DNA from: Aliivibrio sp.
GTDB lineage: Bacteria > Pseudomonadota > Gammaproteobacteria > Enterobacterales > Vibrionaceae
NCBI GenBank assembly: GCA_016764915.1
Contig: JAESQY010000104.1
Span: 62,001 to 126,000, forward strand
DNA: 64,000 nt
Direction: 5' to 3'
Shown: positions 35,185 to 44,789 of the stretch, piece by piece
Position numbering within the stretch: the stretch's first letter is position 1
How the letters are laid out: every line of letters begins with the position of its first letter
The notes under the pieces: model-generated
What the model saw: only the letters and a program-made list of their open reading frames with translations
What the model was told of the DNA's origin: nothing
The model's database searches: none
Translations under genes and position numbers: made by a program

Positions 35185-35781
35185 GTTGCGTCCTGCATCA
35201 TAGTAAATAGTGACTCAGTTATAGCATTGATGCTCTGTCCGCAGCCACCATTTTTGTTTAAAGCGAAATTATTCGAGTATTCCCTTTGTTGTTGATGAAA
35301 ATATATTCAATTAATTGTTTGAATTGTCGGCGGTTTTAGTGAGAAATTGTTTACTCTTTAAACAACCGCATTGGTTGTTATTGGCAGAAATATATGAATT
35401 AATATTGCGTAACAATGAGATGACCGAAATAGCAACATTCCGCAACAAAGTTGAACATGCTGTATGGGGAAAATGTTTTTTATGAAACAAATCACTATTG
35501 AATATGCAAGCGTGTGATTTAAAGTCCGGAATTTGAGACACGAAACCAACAAAAAGTGCTAGTATTGCGAGAAGTTATCGGATATAACCGCACTGCAAAT
35601 TCGTATTGCCGTTTAACTAAATTGAAACATTTATACTGTGGTTTGACCATCTGTGGATGTTCCAAGCTAACAATACATTCCACTGAATACTACTGTTTTA
35701 CATGGAATAATTATCTATTAGCCGTTGTATAAGTATGCGTTTTGTAGATTGGAAATATAAATATAAATATAAGGGATTGAT
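35185..35781 (+). other. 600-bp gap before the TRAP operon
   Basis: No convincing gene is seen; open frames on the minus strand here are low-complexity. A short direct repeat of ATAAAT-type units (35753-35772) lies just before the ribosome site AAGGGATTGAT. The gap probably holds the regulated promoter of the TRAP operon and the AEC promoter. Confidence 0.45.
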
Positions 35782-36744
35782 ATGTTAAAGAAAATTGCAA
35801 TTTCAACTATTGCTGTTGCGGGGATGATGGCAACTCAAGCTATGGCGGATACTAAGCACGTAGTTATTGGTACTGGTGGACAAACTGGTGTTTATTATCA
35901 AGTAGGTGGTGCTATCTGCCGTCTAGTAAACAAAGGCACAGCTGATCATGAGATCAACTGTACTCATAAAACGGGTGGTTCCGTAACTAACATCAACGGT
36001 ATTCGCTCTGGCGATGTAGATATGGGTGTTGCACAGTCTGACTGGCAGTTCCATGGTTACAATGGTACCGCACCAAAGAAATTCCCAGCGGGTGCCTTTA
36101 AAGAGCTTCGTGCAGTTTTCTCTGTACATGCAGAACCGTTTACCGTTGTTGCTCGTGCTGATTCAGGCATCAAAACGTTTGAAGATCTAAAAGGCAAAAA
36201 AGTGAACGTGGGTAACCCAGGTTCAGGTCAACGTGGCACCATGGAAGTGATCATGGAGAAAATGGGCTGGACAATGGATGATTTCGCTGTTGCTTCTGAG
36301 CTTAAATCTTCTGAGCAAGCGGCGGCACTTTGTGATGGTAAAGTTGATGCAATCATCTTTACAGCGGGTCACCCAAATGGCTCAATCAAAGAAGCAACCA
36401 CTTCTTGTGACGCACGTTTGATTCCAGTAGACAATGACGTTGCTAAGAAACTAGCAAGCGACAATGACTACTACGCGATGACTATGATTCCTGCTGGAAT
36501 GTACAAAGGAACAGATACTGATACCGCTACTTTCGGTGTTGGTGCAACTTTTGTAAGTTCAACAGCAGCAAGTGAAGAAGTTATTTACCAGATGGTTAAA
36601 TCTGTATTTGAAAACTTCAAACGCTTCAAGAAAATGCACCCTGCATTTGCTCACCTTGAAGAGAAAAACATGATTGTAGACAACTTGTCTGCACCTTTGC
36701 ATGACGGCGCAGTTCGTTATTACAAAGAGAAAGGCTGGATGTAA
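35782..36744 (+). CDS. TAXI-type TRAP transporter solute-binding protein
   Basis: A 320-residue periplasmic receptor with a signal peptide cut after AMA (residue 22). The mature start KHVVIGTGGQTGVYYQVGGAIC and the IRSGDVDMGVAQSD block are typical of the TAXI (TRAP-associated extracytoplasmic immunogenic) family rather than DctP. It delivers a carboxylate-type substrate, often glutamate-like or an organic acid, to the fused permease encoded downstream. A stable hairpin (36763-36784) between the genes probably favours the receptor mRNA. Confidence 0.92.
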   Translation: MLKKIAISTIAVAGMMATQAMADTKHVVIGTGGQTGVYYQVGGAICRLVNKGTADHEINCTHKTGGSVTNINGIRSGDVDMGVAQSDWQFHGYNGTAPKKFPAGAFKELRAVFSVHAEPFTVVARADSGIKTFEDLKGKKVNVGNPGSGQRGTMEVIMEKMGWTMDDFAVASELKSSEQAAALCDGKVDAIIFTAGHPNGSIKEATTSCDARLIPVDNDVAKKLASDNDYYAMTMIPAGMYKGTDTDTATFGVGATFVSSTAASEEVIYQMVKSVFENFKRFKKMHPAFAHLEEKNMIVDNLSAPLHDGAVRYYKEKGWM

Positions 36745-36762
36745 TCCACCGTAAGATGATGG

Positions 36763-36784
36763 GCGGGGGTGATTTCACTCCCGC
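36763..36784 (+). repeat. Stable hairpin between receptor and permease genes
   Basis: GCGGGGGTGA pairs with TCACTCCCGC (one G-T pair) over a two-base loop; no T-run follows. Such intercistronic stems often protect the upstream receptor mRNA so that it is made in excess over the permease. Confidence 0.6.
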
Positions 36785-36902
36785 TCAATTGTTTCTGGCA
36801 TATAATGTTATTTTAATCATTCTTATAAAATTCAACACGTAAAGAGTGTTGAAAATAGCGTTAGATGTTTTTTATAGATGTAGTAAGTAGGGAAATTAAG
36901 GT

Positions 36903-39725
36903 ATGACTCAAAACAATACCAATGATGCAACAATGAGCGATGAGGATCTACAAGATCTCGTCGCTTCTACGGATACCGGTGGCCGAAATCCATCGAACGA
37001 ACAAGTCGTGAAGTTGATGGCTTGGGTTGCACTGGCGTGGTCAATTTTTCAAGTGTGGATCGCTTCACCATTTCCGTTTGCTGTTGGTTGGGGGATCTTT
37101 TCAAGTGGTGATGCTCGTTCAATTCATTTAGCGTTTGCTCTATTCTTGGCTTTTCTTGCCTATCCCGCATTTAAGAGTTCACCGAGGCGCCGTGTTCCAC
37201 TACTTGATTGGTGTCTAGCTGGTGTTGGTGCATTGTGTGCACTTTATCCATTAATTGCCGATAGTGCATTCATTGACTCGATTTTTGGAATAAGACTCTC
37301 TAATCGACCAAGTGACCCGAATCAGTATGATATTTTTGTTTCTGTTATCGGCATCATTATGTTGCTTGAAGCAACACGAAGGGCTTTAGGTCCACCTCTG
37401 ATGACAATCGCAATTATCTTTTTGTGTTACACCTTCTTTGGTCCCCATGCACCGGAATTGATCGCTTGGAAAGGTTCTTCGTTTGGTGGCACTATGGATC
37501 ACCAGTGGCTTTTCTCTGAAGGAGTTTTTGGTATCGCGTTAGGTGTGTCTACTGATCTGGTTTTCCTTTTTGTACTGTTTGGCGCATTGCTTGATAGAGC
37601 GGGCGCGGGTAATTACTTTATTAAAGTGGCTTTCTCTTTGATGGGACACTTCCGTGGTGGTCCTGCAAAAGCGGCCGTTGTGGCGTCAGGCATGACCGGG
37701 CTTATTTCAGGCTCTTCAATTGCAAATGTGGTAACAACTGGAACCTTCACCATTCCAATGATGAAACGTGTTGGTTTTAGTGCAGAAAAAGCAGGTGCGG
37801 TTGAAGTTGCGTCATCAGTGAATGGTCAAATTATGCCACCAGTAATGGGTGCAGCTGCTTTCTTAATGGTGGAGTACGTAAATATTCCCTATTTTGAAGT
37901 GGTAAAACATGCATTCTTACCGGCGATTATCTCGTATATAGCTTTGGTTTATATCGTGCATCTAGAAGCGATGAAGCTGAACATGCAAGGGCTTACAAGA
38001 GAAGGACCGCAAAAGCCACTTAAGTGGGTTTTAGTCTCATGGGCAATGACGTTGCTACCCATTATTGCGTTGTGTGGTGGTCTCTTCTACCTTTCTGAAG
38101 CGTATCAAATATTGCAAACTATGGAGGCGCGCCTTGCTGCTGTCATTGCGGTAATGGCAGTACAGTTTGGTATTTTTAGTACGTTTAAAAAGAAGGCCAG
38201 TGAAGAGACATACGCTAAGAATATCTCTGTTGGTGCGATGGTGCTGGGTAACTTAATTGTTGGTGCTTTTGGTCTGTTCTTTGCGGTCGATATTTTAGAG
38301 TCATTAGTTAGCGACACTTTGTTCCCTTGGGTTATCTCACTGTTCTTGCTGGTTGCTTACTTGATTCTTGCCCGTTACAGTTCTGGGTATCCTGATTTGG
38401 TCATGGACGATCCAAATTCGCCAGTGTTAAGTCTACCTGAAGTGGCCCCGACGGTTAAATCTGGTCTGCACTTCTTACTTCCGGTGGTATTGTTGATTTG
38501 GTGTTTGATGATCGAGCGTAAATCGCCGGGCTTGTCGGCGTTTTATGCAGCGGCATTGATGATCTTTATTCTGCTTACTCAGCGTTATGTATTTGCCTAT
38601 TTCCGTGGCGAAGGAACCATGGGTAAGCTGAAGCAGGGTGTGAATGAACTGATTGAAGGCATGATTGCGGGTGCTCGTAACATGATTGGTATCGGTATCG
38701 CTACGGCGGCTGCAGGTATCATTGTTGGTGCGGTATCACAAACGGGTGTGGGTCTGAAACTGGCGGCATTGGTTGAGTTTTTATCAATGGGTCACATCAT
38801 TCTTATCCTATTGTGGACAGCCATTCTTAGCTTGATCTTAGGTATGGGTCTGCCAACTACGGCAAACTACATTGTGGTTTCTTCACTGTTGGCTCCGGTT
38901 ATTGTGAGTTTAGGCCAACAAAATGGCTTAATTGTTCCGCTTATTGCAGTGCACATGTTTGTGTTCTATTTTGGTATTATGGCGGACGTGACCCCTCCGG
39001 TTGGATTGGCCTCCTTTGCCGCGGCTGCGGTGTCAGGCGGTGATCCGATTCGTACTGGTTTTGTGGCGTTCTTCTATTCGCTGCGAACTGCGTTGCTGCC
39101 ATTCCTGTTTATCTTTAATACAGATCTTTTATTGATGGATGTCACTATCATGGAGGGCATAATCGTCTTCTTTGTAGCCACTGCAGCGATGTTGATATTT
39201 ACTGCGGGTACGCAAGGTTACTTCATAACTAAATCTAAGATTTGGGAATCAGCTGCACTTATTTTAGTGGCGTTTACGTTATTCCGACCTGGATTTTGGT
39301 TAGATTATGTGGTGCCACCCTATGATGATCGTCCGGGATCAGAGTTTGCTCAGATAATGGGTAACGCACAAGTAAATGATGAACTACGAATTTTGGCCGA
39401 TGGACAAAATGATGTCGGCGACCCGGTCACTTTAACCATGATAGTCAAAGTAGCAGAGGGTGAAACTGGCTTAGATCGGATTGAAAATTACGGTTTAGAG
39501 TTATTGGTTAACGATAAGGGAGAAACCTTCGTTGATGGTATTGGTTTTGATAGTGCTGCTGAGAAAGTAGGATTTGACTATGATCAAGTGATTGTTGATG
39601 TTGGGGTTCCAATGGATCGTCCACCACGCCAGCTCTTCTATATTCCAGCTCTAATGCTGTTAGGTTTTATTGTTGTTTGGCAACGTCGCCGTCATGCAAA
39701 AGGAACTCAAAACGCGCAAGCGTGA
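36903..39725 (+). CDS. Fused TRAP permease (4TM+12TM) with DUF3394 tail
   Basis: A 940-residue protein. An N-terminal small-subunit-like part (about 40-170) is joined to the large DctM-type subunit (about 180-750; GLISGSSIANVVTTGTF, NGQIMPPVMGAAAF and GMGLPTTANYIVVSSLLAP). This fused form goes with TAXI receptors. A C-terminal region (about 760-930), with a soluble stretch between hydrophobic segments, matches DUF3394, a tail found in some of these permeases. It uses the Na+ gradient to import an organic acid. A UspA gene follows 13 bases on. Confidence 0.92.
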   Translation: MTQNNTNDATMSDEDLQDLVASTDTGGRNPSNEQVVKLMAWVALAWSIFQVWIASPFPFAVGWGIFSSGDARSIHLAFALFLAFLAYPAFKSSPRRRVPLLDWCLAGVGALCALYPLIADSAFIDSIFGIRLSNRPSDPNQYDIFVSVIGIIMLLEATRRALGPPLMTIAIIFLCYTFFGPHAPELIAWKGSSFGGTMDHQWLFSEGVFGIALGVSTDLVFLFVLFGALLDRAGAGNYFIKVAFSLMGHFRGGPAKAAVVASGMTGLISGSSIANVVTTGTFTIPMMKRVGFSAEKAGAVEVASSVNGQIMPPVMGAAAFLMVEYVNIPYFEVVKHAFLPAIISYIALVYIVHLEAMKLNMQGLTREGPQKPLKWVLVSWAMTLLPIIALCGGLFYLSEAYQILQTMEARLAAVIAVMAVQFGIFSTFKKKASEETYAKNISVGAMVLGNLIVGAFGLFFAVDILESLVSDTLFPWVISLFLLVAYLILARYSSGYPDLVMDDPNSPVLSLPEVAPTVKSGLHFLLPVVLLIWCLMIERKSPGLSAFYAAALMIFILLTQRYVFAYFRGEGTMGKLKQGVNELIEGMIAGARNMIGIGIATAAAGIIVGAVSQTGVGLKLAALVEFLSMGHIILILLWTAILSLILGMGLPTTANYIVVSSLLAPVIVSLGQQNGLIVPLIAVHMFVFYFGIMADVTPPVGLASFAAAAVSGGDPIRTGFVAFFYSLRTALLPFLFIFNTDLLLMDVTIMEGIIVFFVATAAMLIFTAGTQGYFITKSKIWESAALILVAFTLFRPGFWLDYVVPPYDDRPGSEFAQIMGNAQVNDELRILADGQNDVGDPVTLTMIVKVAEGETGLDRIENYGLELLVNDKGETFVDGIGFDSAAEKVGFDYDQVIVDVGVPMDRPPRQLFYIPALMLLGFIVVWQRRRHAKGTQNAQA

Positions 39726-39738
39726 GGGAGTGGTAAAC

Positions 39739-40194
39739 ATGTTTGAACATATACTATTAACTGTTGATTTAGAACACGATGTGAGTTGGAAAAAATCGCT
39801 ACCTAACGCGGTTGAAAGTGCACAGGCATTTAATTCCACTTTACATATTATGACGGTAGTGCCAGATTTTGGTGGTACGCTGGTGAGCTCTTTTTTTCCG
39901 AAAGATCATAAGAAACAGATGATGGAAGCAGCGACCAATGGATTACATACCTTTGTGACTGAACATGTACCAAAAGGTATCAAAGTCCAACACATTGTGG
40001 CTTACGGCACCGCTTACGAAGAGATCTTACATGTTGCCCAAGAGATTGACGCCGATCTGATCATCATGGGTGAACGTGCTAAGAAAAAACGCAGTAAGCG
40101 AAAACATGTAGAAGATTACATGATTGGTCATAATGCAGCTCGTGTTGTTCGATACGCAAAATGTTCTGTTTTAGTGGTACGGGATAAAGAGTAG
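39739..40194 (+). CDS. UspA-family protein associated with the TRAP operon
   Basis: A 151-residue universal stress protein from ATG at 39739 (GGGAG site); the frame can be extended upstream into the permease gene but that start has no site. It has the Usp fold: ILLTVDLEHDVS, then LIIMGERAKKK and the C-terminal SVLVV strand. The Gly-rich ATP loop is replaced by basic residues (KKKRSKRKH), so nucleotide binding may be altered. In the Halomonas TeaABC system the equivalent TeaD regulates the TRAP transporter, a likely analogue. Confidence 0.86.
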   Translation: MFEHILLTVDLEHDVSWKKSLPNAVESAQAFNSTLHIMTVVPDFGGTLVSSFFPKDHKKQMMEAATNGLHTFVTEHVPKGIKVQHIVAYGTAYEEILHVAQEIDADLIIMGERAKKKRSKRKHVEDYMIGHNAARVVRYAKCSVLVVRDKE

Positions 40195-40218
40195 TTTTTT
40201 CCATATCTGATTAGAGAT

Positions 40219-40253
40219 AAAAGTCGTAATGCCTTGAGCAAAGCGGCTTTTTT
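40219..40253 (+). terminator. Likely Rho-independent terminator
   Basis: AAAAGTCG (40219-40226) pairs with CGGCTTTT (40244-40251) over a long loop, followed by a T-rich tract. It would end the TRAP operon. Confidence 0.65.
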
Positions 40254-40309
40254 GTTTTCTAAATCCTGTTATTCTACAGTTAGCTTTTATGGATAACAGA
40301 GAATAAGAA

Positions 40310-41191
40310 GTGTCAAAATCTAATCACCAACCTGTATTGGGAGCAAGCTGGATGCTCACAGCGGGTTTAGCGTTTGCAATTGTAAATAGCCTCGCTCAAT
40401 ACGTCAGTATGAATTTTGGTTTAGCTTCTACCACCGTTGCTTTAATTCAATATGGCATTGCACTGATTGTCATCTTGCCCTATTTGCGTACCTTAGGTAT
40501 TCGCAACTCTTTACGGACCAATCAGTTAGGTATGCATGTATTGCGTGTTTTTCTCTCTGTTATTGGTATTCAATTGTGGTTGTGGGCCCTGGCATACCCG
40601 GTGCCAATTTGGCAGGGTATTGCACTATTAATGACTTCTCCTCTGTTTGCTACTATTGGTTCCGGTCTATTTCTTAAAGAGAAAGTAGGCGTTGCAAGAT
40701 GGGGTGCGACCCTCATGGGTTTTACCGGTGCGATGATCATCCTCGAACCATGGGGAGATCAGTTTAACTGGGCGACACTATTACCTATAGGCGCTGCTTT
40801 TTTCTGGGCTTGTTACTCATTGATGGTGAAAAAAATGTCCAGTGACGACTCGCCATCAACCATGATTGTTTATCTACTTCTATTGATCACCCCTTTTAAC
40901 ATTGTATTGGCGATTCCTGAATGGCAGTTACCAACCACAGGCATCGCTTGGATGGTATTAATTGCAGCGGGCGCATTTACGGCATTAGCGCAATGGGCAA
41001 TAGTCAAAGCGTATACTGTGGCTGATGCTTCGTTTGTTCAGCCATTTGATCACGCTAAATTGCCACTGAATGTATTGGCAGGTTGGATGGTATTTGGCTG
41101 GGTGCCACCGGGAAGACTCTGGTTGGGTGCAGCGGTCATCATTTTTTCAGTGATCTTCATTACTCAATGGGAAAGAAAAGCAAGAAAATAG
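40310..41191 (+). CDS. DMT/EamA-family exporter
   Basis: A 293-residue membrane protein with ten helices in two EamA repeats, starting at a GTG. It opens with LGASWMLTAGLAFAIVNSLAQY and has the second-repeat start LLPIGAAFFWACYSLMVKKM. This branch resembles the RarD/YdcZ-like S-adenosylmethionine or drug/metabolite exporters, but the substrate is not known. It is the third DMT exporter in the window; each belongs to a different branch, so they are not recent copies. Confidence 0.85.
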   Translation: MSKSNHQPVLGASWMLTAGLAFAIVNSLAQYVSMNFGLASTTVALIQYGIALIVILPYLRTLGIRNSLRTNQLGMHVLRVFLSVIGIQLWLWALAYPVPIWQGIALLMTSPLFATIGSGLFLKEKVGVARWGATLMGFTGAMIILEPWGDQFNWATLLPIGAAFFWACYSLMVKKMSSDDSPSTMIVYLLLLITPFNIVLAIPEWQLPTTGIAWMVLIAAGAFTALAQWAIVKAYTVADASFVQPFDHAKLPLNVLAGWMVFGWVPPGRLWLGAAVIIFSVIFITQWERKARK

Positions 41192-41226
41192 AGCGCCCAT
41201 TTTCCTGCTTATTGAGAATTAGCCGA

Positions 41227-42495
41227 TTATGCGAGGGCTTGTTGCAGATCGGCGATTAAGTCCTCAGGATCTTCAATTCCGATGGAAATTCTTATCAAAC
41301 CTTCAGTGATGCCAATCTCTTCACGGCGCGCTTTTGGCACTCCGGAGTGAGTCATTGCAGCAGGGTGCTGAGCCAAACTCTCTGTGCCGCCTAAACTGAC
41401 CGCGAGTTTTACCAGTTTCAAACTGTCGAGTACTTTAAACGCCGCCTTTTGCCCGCCAACGACTTCAAAAGAGAAGGTAGAACCCGCGCCGCTGCACTGC
41501 TTTTGGTAGATGTGATATTGCGGGCTATCTTCTGTTAGCAGACCTGGGTAGTCGATGCGGCTGACTTTCGGGTGTGAGTGTAAATACTCAACTACTTGAG
41601 CTGCACCTAATGTGGCTGCTTGCATGCGAATTTTTAGTGTCTCAAGAGAACGTAGAATCAACCACGCGGTATTGGAGTCCATGGTGGTGCCAATGCCATT
41701 TCGTACTTTACGGATCTTACTAATCAGCGCTTTACTGCCTGAGCAGCTGCCACCGATCAGATCGGAATGACCACCGACGTATTTGGTGAGCGAGTAAATA
41801 CACAGATCGGCACCATGTTTTAATGGTTGCTGCCACAGTGGTCCTAACATGGTGTTATCAACGGCCAAGACGGGCTTGCTTGTCGTTGGCATTGCATCGA
41901 TAAGCTCACGACAACGCGCCAAATCAATCAGGTTATTAGTTGGGTTGTCTGGGGTTTCGACTAACACCACAGAAACATCACCGAGTTGCTGCGCTTTGTT
42001 TAACGCATGTTCTAGAGCATCAGTGCCTTGACTGGACATAAATCCAACCGCTTGAATACCAAGCTGTTTTAAAATGCCATTGATCAAACTGTCACTACCG
42101 CCATAGATTGGTTCTGAGTAGACAATGACATCACCTGGCTTTGATAATGTCAGCAGCACGGTGGAGATGGCGGACATGCCACTGCCAGTCACTAAGCAAT
42201 CTTCCGCTTGATCCCAAACTGCGATTCGGTTTTCTGCGATCTCAACGGTTGGGTTATTAAACCTTGAGTAGACGAGACCAGCTTGCTCACCCGCTTCAAG
42301 GGGACGCCTACCTGATACCACATCAAAAAAATCTTTACCTTGAGCGGCAGAATCAAAAACAAAGGTAGAGGTTTGAAAGTTAGGACACTTAATCGAGCCT
42401 TCAGAGAGCTTAGGATCGTATCCATAACCCATCATCATGGATTCAGGTTTAAGAGGGTGCTCACCAATGGTGCTTTTTTTATAATGTACTGACAT
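41227..42495 (-). CDS. Cystathionine gamma-synthase family PLP enzyme
   Basis: A 422-residue fold-I PLP enzyme with SLTKYVGGHSD (PLP Lys), SGMSAISTVLL and the end segment GTESLAQHPAAMTHS. The family includes cystathionine gamma-synthase, methionine gamma-lyase and O-succinylhomoserine sulfhydrylase. The residues seen do not discriminate; methionine gamma-lyase or an unusual synthase are both plausible. A good site (GGAGATATAG) precedes the ATG. It is convergent with the DMT exporter. Confidence 0.85.
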   Translation of the reverse strand: MSVHYKKSTIGEHPLKPESMMMGYGYDPKLSEGSIKCPNFQTSTFVFDSAAQGKDFFDVVSGRRPLEAGEQAGLVYSRFNNPTVEIAENRIAVWDQAEDCLVTGSGMSAISTVLLTLSKPGDVIVYSEPIYGGSDSLINGILKQLGIQAVGFMSSQGTDALEHALNKAQQLGDVSVVLVETPDNPTNNLIDLARCRELIDAMPTTSKPVLAVDNTMLGPLWQQPLKHGADLCIYSLTKYVGGHSDLIGGSCSGSKALISKIRKVRNGIGTTMDSNTAWLILRSLETLKIRMQAATLGAAQVVEYLHSHPKVSRIDYPGLLTEDSPQYHIYQKQCSGAGSTFSFEVVGGQKAAFKVLDSLKLVKLAVSLGGTESLAQHPAAMTHSGVPKARREEIGITEGLIRISIGIEDPEDLIADLQQALA

Positions 42496-42763
42496 CTATA
42501 TCTCCAAGTTGTATGTCCTTATAACGATAATATACATTATACGTTTGGGTCTACGAAGGTACTATAGGTTATTTTAATAATATGAATGACACACCATCAA
42601 AATTGAAGGGTATTTTGAATACCTAGGTGGAACGGTACGACTCGACATAACCAGTAAAAAGTCGTCGAAATTTGGCATTACAGTTGCGGTCTGTAGTGTG
42701 AACGCGTATATTTTTTACCTTCGTAATAACTCACTGTTTTATCATAAGTATCAGGACACCTTC

Positions 42764-43471
42764 ATGAACGATTTACCCCATATGCTGATGAGCTCTTTAA
42801 GCTATTTTAAACGACATTTTTTCAAAATAAGCTCAATTATTCTTCCTGTTCTTGTCTTTATTGGCTTATATCAAGAGCTTATGATGTTTGTTCTGCAAGA
42901 TAACAACAGTTTGCAATCTCTCTTTTTGATGGCACTGCTGCCCAACTTGATTTTTGTGCCTCTCTATCAAGGGGCGATTATATTTTATATCGCTTACTCA
43001 ATGGATGATCGGTATTTAAAAAGTAGCCAGTATTACTTCCTCGTATTGAAGATGTTATTGCCTTGCATACTGTTAATGTTGATTTCAAGTATCGCGATTG
43101 GTTTCGGTTTCATGCTGTTAATTCTACCGGGTCTTTATATCACGGTCAGGTTGTCCTACAGCCAAATTTACTGCTTTCTTTATAATGAAAGAGCGGCCAA
43201 AGCTTTTTTGAGCAGTTGGGAAGCAACACAAGAGGATCACTGGTTGATATTCAAAGGGTTGTTGATTACATTTATCGGCTCATTCTTGCTGTTTTTTACT
43301 TTGGGTTTTCTGTTAGAGGCGGTTGGACTTAATCAATCGGTGAGTTCTTTTATTACTGGTATTGCAGCTTCTCTGTTTTCTATTTTCTATCATGTCTTTA
43401 TCTTTAGAGTGTTTACAGCCAATGAAGAGCGTTTAGATGAAGTGTATGCACAGATTGAACAACGTAGTTAA
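42764..43471 (+). CDS. YciC-family (UPF0259) inner membrane protein
   Basis: A 235-residue membrane protein from the ATG at 42764, which has AGGA seven bases upstream; the longer frame from 42698 has none. About six helices, opening SLSYFKRHFFKISSIILPVLVF and ending in MDDRYLKSSQYY and SWEATQEDHWLIFKG segments, fit YciC. Function is not established. It ends 15 bases before the CdaR-type regulator gene, but the two are probably unrelated. Confidence 0.8.
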   Translation: MNDLPHMLMSSLSYFKRHFFKISSIILPVLVFIGLYQELMMFVLQDNNSLQSLFLMALLPNLIFVPLYQGAIIFYIAYSMDDRYLKSSQYYFLVLKMLLPCILLMLISSIAIGFGFMLLILPGLYITVRLSYSQIYCFLYNERAAKAFLSSWEATQEDHWLIFKGLLITFIGSFLLFFTLGFLLEAVGLNQSVSSFITGIAASLFSIFYHVFIFRVFTANEERLDEVYAQIEQRS

Positions 43472-43486
43472 ACTTGGTTATTTCAA

Positions 43487-44629
43487 GTGTTTTTAATTGA
43501 GCACCATTTAGCCCAGCAGATTGTGGATAGAACCATGGCGATCATTGGTAATAATATCAATGTGATGAATCATGCTGGGGTAATTATTGGCAGTGGCGAT
43601 TTAAGCCGTATTGGCCAGTTGCATGATGGTGCACTGCTTGCCCTGCAGCGAAAATCGACAGTGGAGGTGACGGAAGCCAGTTGCCAGACGCTTCAAGGTG
43701 CTAAACCCGGTATTAATCTGGTACTGCAAATCTCCGATCAAGTGATTGGTGTTGTTGGTATTACAGGTGAGCCCGATGAGAGTCGTAAATACGCTAACCT
43801 CGTTAAGATGACGGCAGAAATGATCGTTGAACAGGCGGCTCTCAATGAGCAGCTGCAATGGGACAGAAGGCACCGTGAGGAGTTTATCACCACTTGGATT
43901 CATGATCGCCAACCAATACACGAACTTTCAGATTGGGCCAATCGCCTTGACATCGACATCGATGCCCCTCGCGTTGCGGTGATGATTCGTTTTCGAAATA
44001 CCAGTAACCCTTTAAGTTTAAAAGGGATCAGAAAGGTGGTTGAGCTACTGGAATATCCTAAACGAGATAACCTAGTCGCGATGGTGTCGATGAATGAAAT
44101 TGTGGTTTTAAAACCGGCCACCTTTAAAAATGATAATTGGAATAGTGAAGATGAAAGTCAGCGCATTGACTTGTTATTAGATCGGCTTAATCAGCACAGT
44201 ATTTCTGATATTGATATTGCACTTGGTCACTATTTTGAAGGTGCTGAAAAAGTATCACTTTCGTTTCAAAGTGCCAAGCTAACACTCGCCGCTGGAATTA
44301 AAAGAGACAGTAAAAAACATAAACATCTTTATGATAAACTGCGTTTGCCTGTTTTATTGTCTCCGCTAAAAGAGACTTGGCAAGGGGAGCAAATAGGTTC
44401 AGCTTTTAAGTTATTAGAGGGGATGGATGAAAACGGTCAACTGGTTAAAACACTGATTGCACTTTTTACTTATCACAACTCGTTGAATAAATGCGCAGAA
44501 ATTCTATTTATTCACCGAAATACCCTAAGGTATCGTATAAAAAAAATCCACGAAATTACCCAGTCAGACCCGGAAACGGTCGATGGTTTGATGGAGCTTT
44601 ATTTGGGTTATTTGTTAAACAAAAGTTAA
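43487..44629 (+). CDS. cdaR: CdaR-type sugar diacid/glycerate regulator
   Basis: A 380-residue regulator from a GTG start. The N-terminal part is the diacid recognition domain (LAQQIVDRTMAIIGNNINVMNHAGVII), and the C-terminus is the PucR/CdaR-type helix-turn-helix (NKCAEILFIHRNTLRYRIKKIHE). CdaR of E. coli responds to glycerate, glucarate and galactarate. The permease and glycerate kinase genes follow in the same direction, and an 18-bp perfect palindrome sits in the gap to them. Confidence 0.9.
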   Translation: MFLIEHHLAQQIVDRTMAIIGNNINVMNHAGVIIGSGDLSRIGQLHDGALLALQRKSTVEVTEASCQTLQGAKPGINLVLQISDQVIGVVGITGEPDESRKYANLVKMTAEMIVEQAALNEQLQWDRRHREEFITTWIHDRQPIHELSDWANRLDIDIDAPRVAVMIRFRNTSNPLSLKGIRKVVELLEYPKRDNLVAMVSMNEIVVLKPATFKNDNWNSEDESQRIDLLLDRLNQHSISDIDIALGHYFEGAEKVSLSFQSAKLTLAAGIKRDSKKHKHLYDKLRLPVLLSPLKETWQGEQIGSAFKLLEGMDENGQLVKTLIALFTYHNSLNKCAEILFIHRNTLRYRIKKIHEITQSDPETVDGLMELYLGYLLNKS

Positions 44630-44638
44630 ATTTATTTA

Positions 44639-44656
44639 ATTGTGCAAATGCACAAT
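44639..44656. promoter_or_regulatory. 18-bp perfect palindrome, probable CdaR operator
   Basis: ATTGTGCA and TGCACAAT are exact inverted arms around AA, ten bases after the stop of cdaR and 134 bases before the permease gene. Its position makes it the best candidate operator for the local regulator. Confidence 0.65.
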
Positions 44657-44789
44657 ATAACGTGAAAAATAAACTTCATATTTGTCACTATGCCTAAAGT
44701 AATTCGTTGCAGTATTTTTCATAATAATACTCCCCCACTATTAAGATGTTATTGGGAATACAGGAAATAAACCAATAAACGGAGTTATT

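Noticed and set aside
35753-35772. Short ATAAAT-type tandem repeat
   Set aside because: Low-complexity AT sequence three units long, next to a ribosome site; no sign of function.
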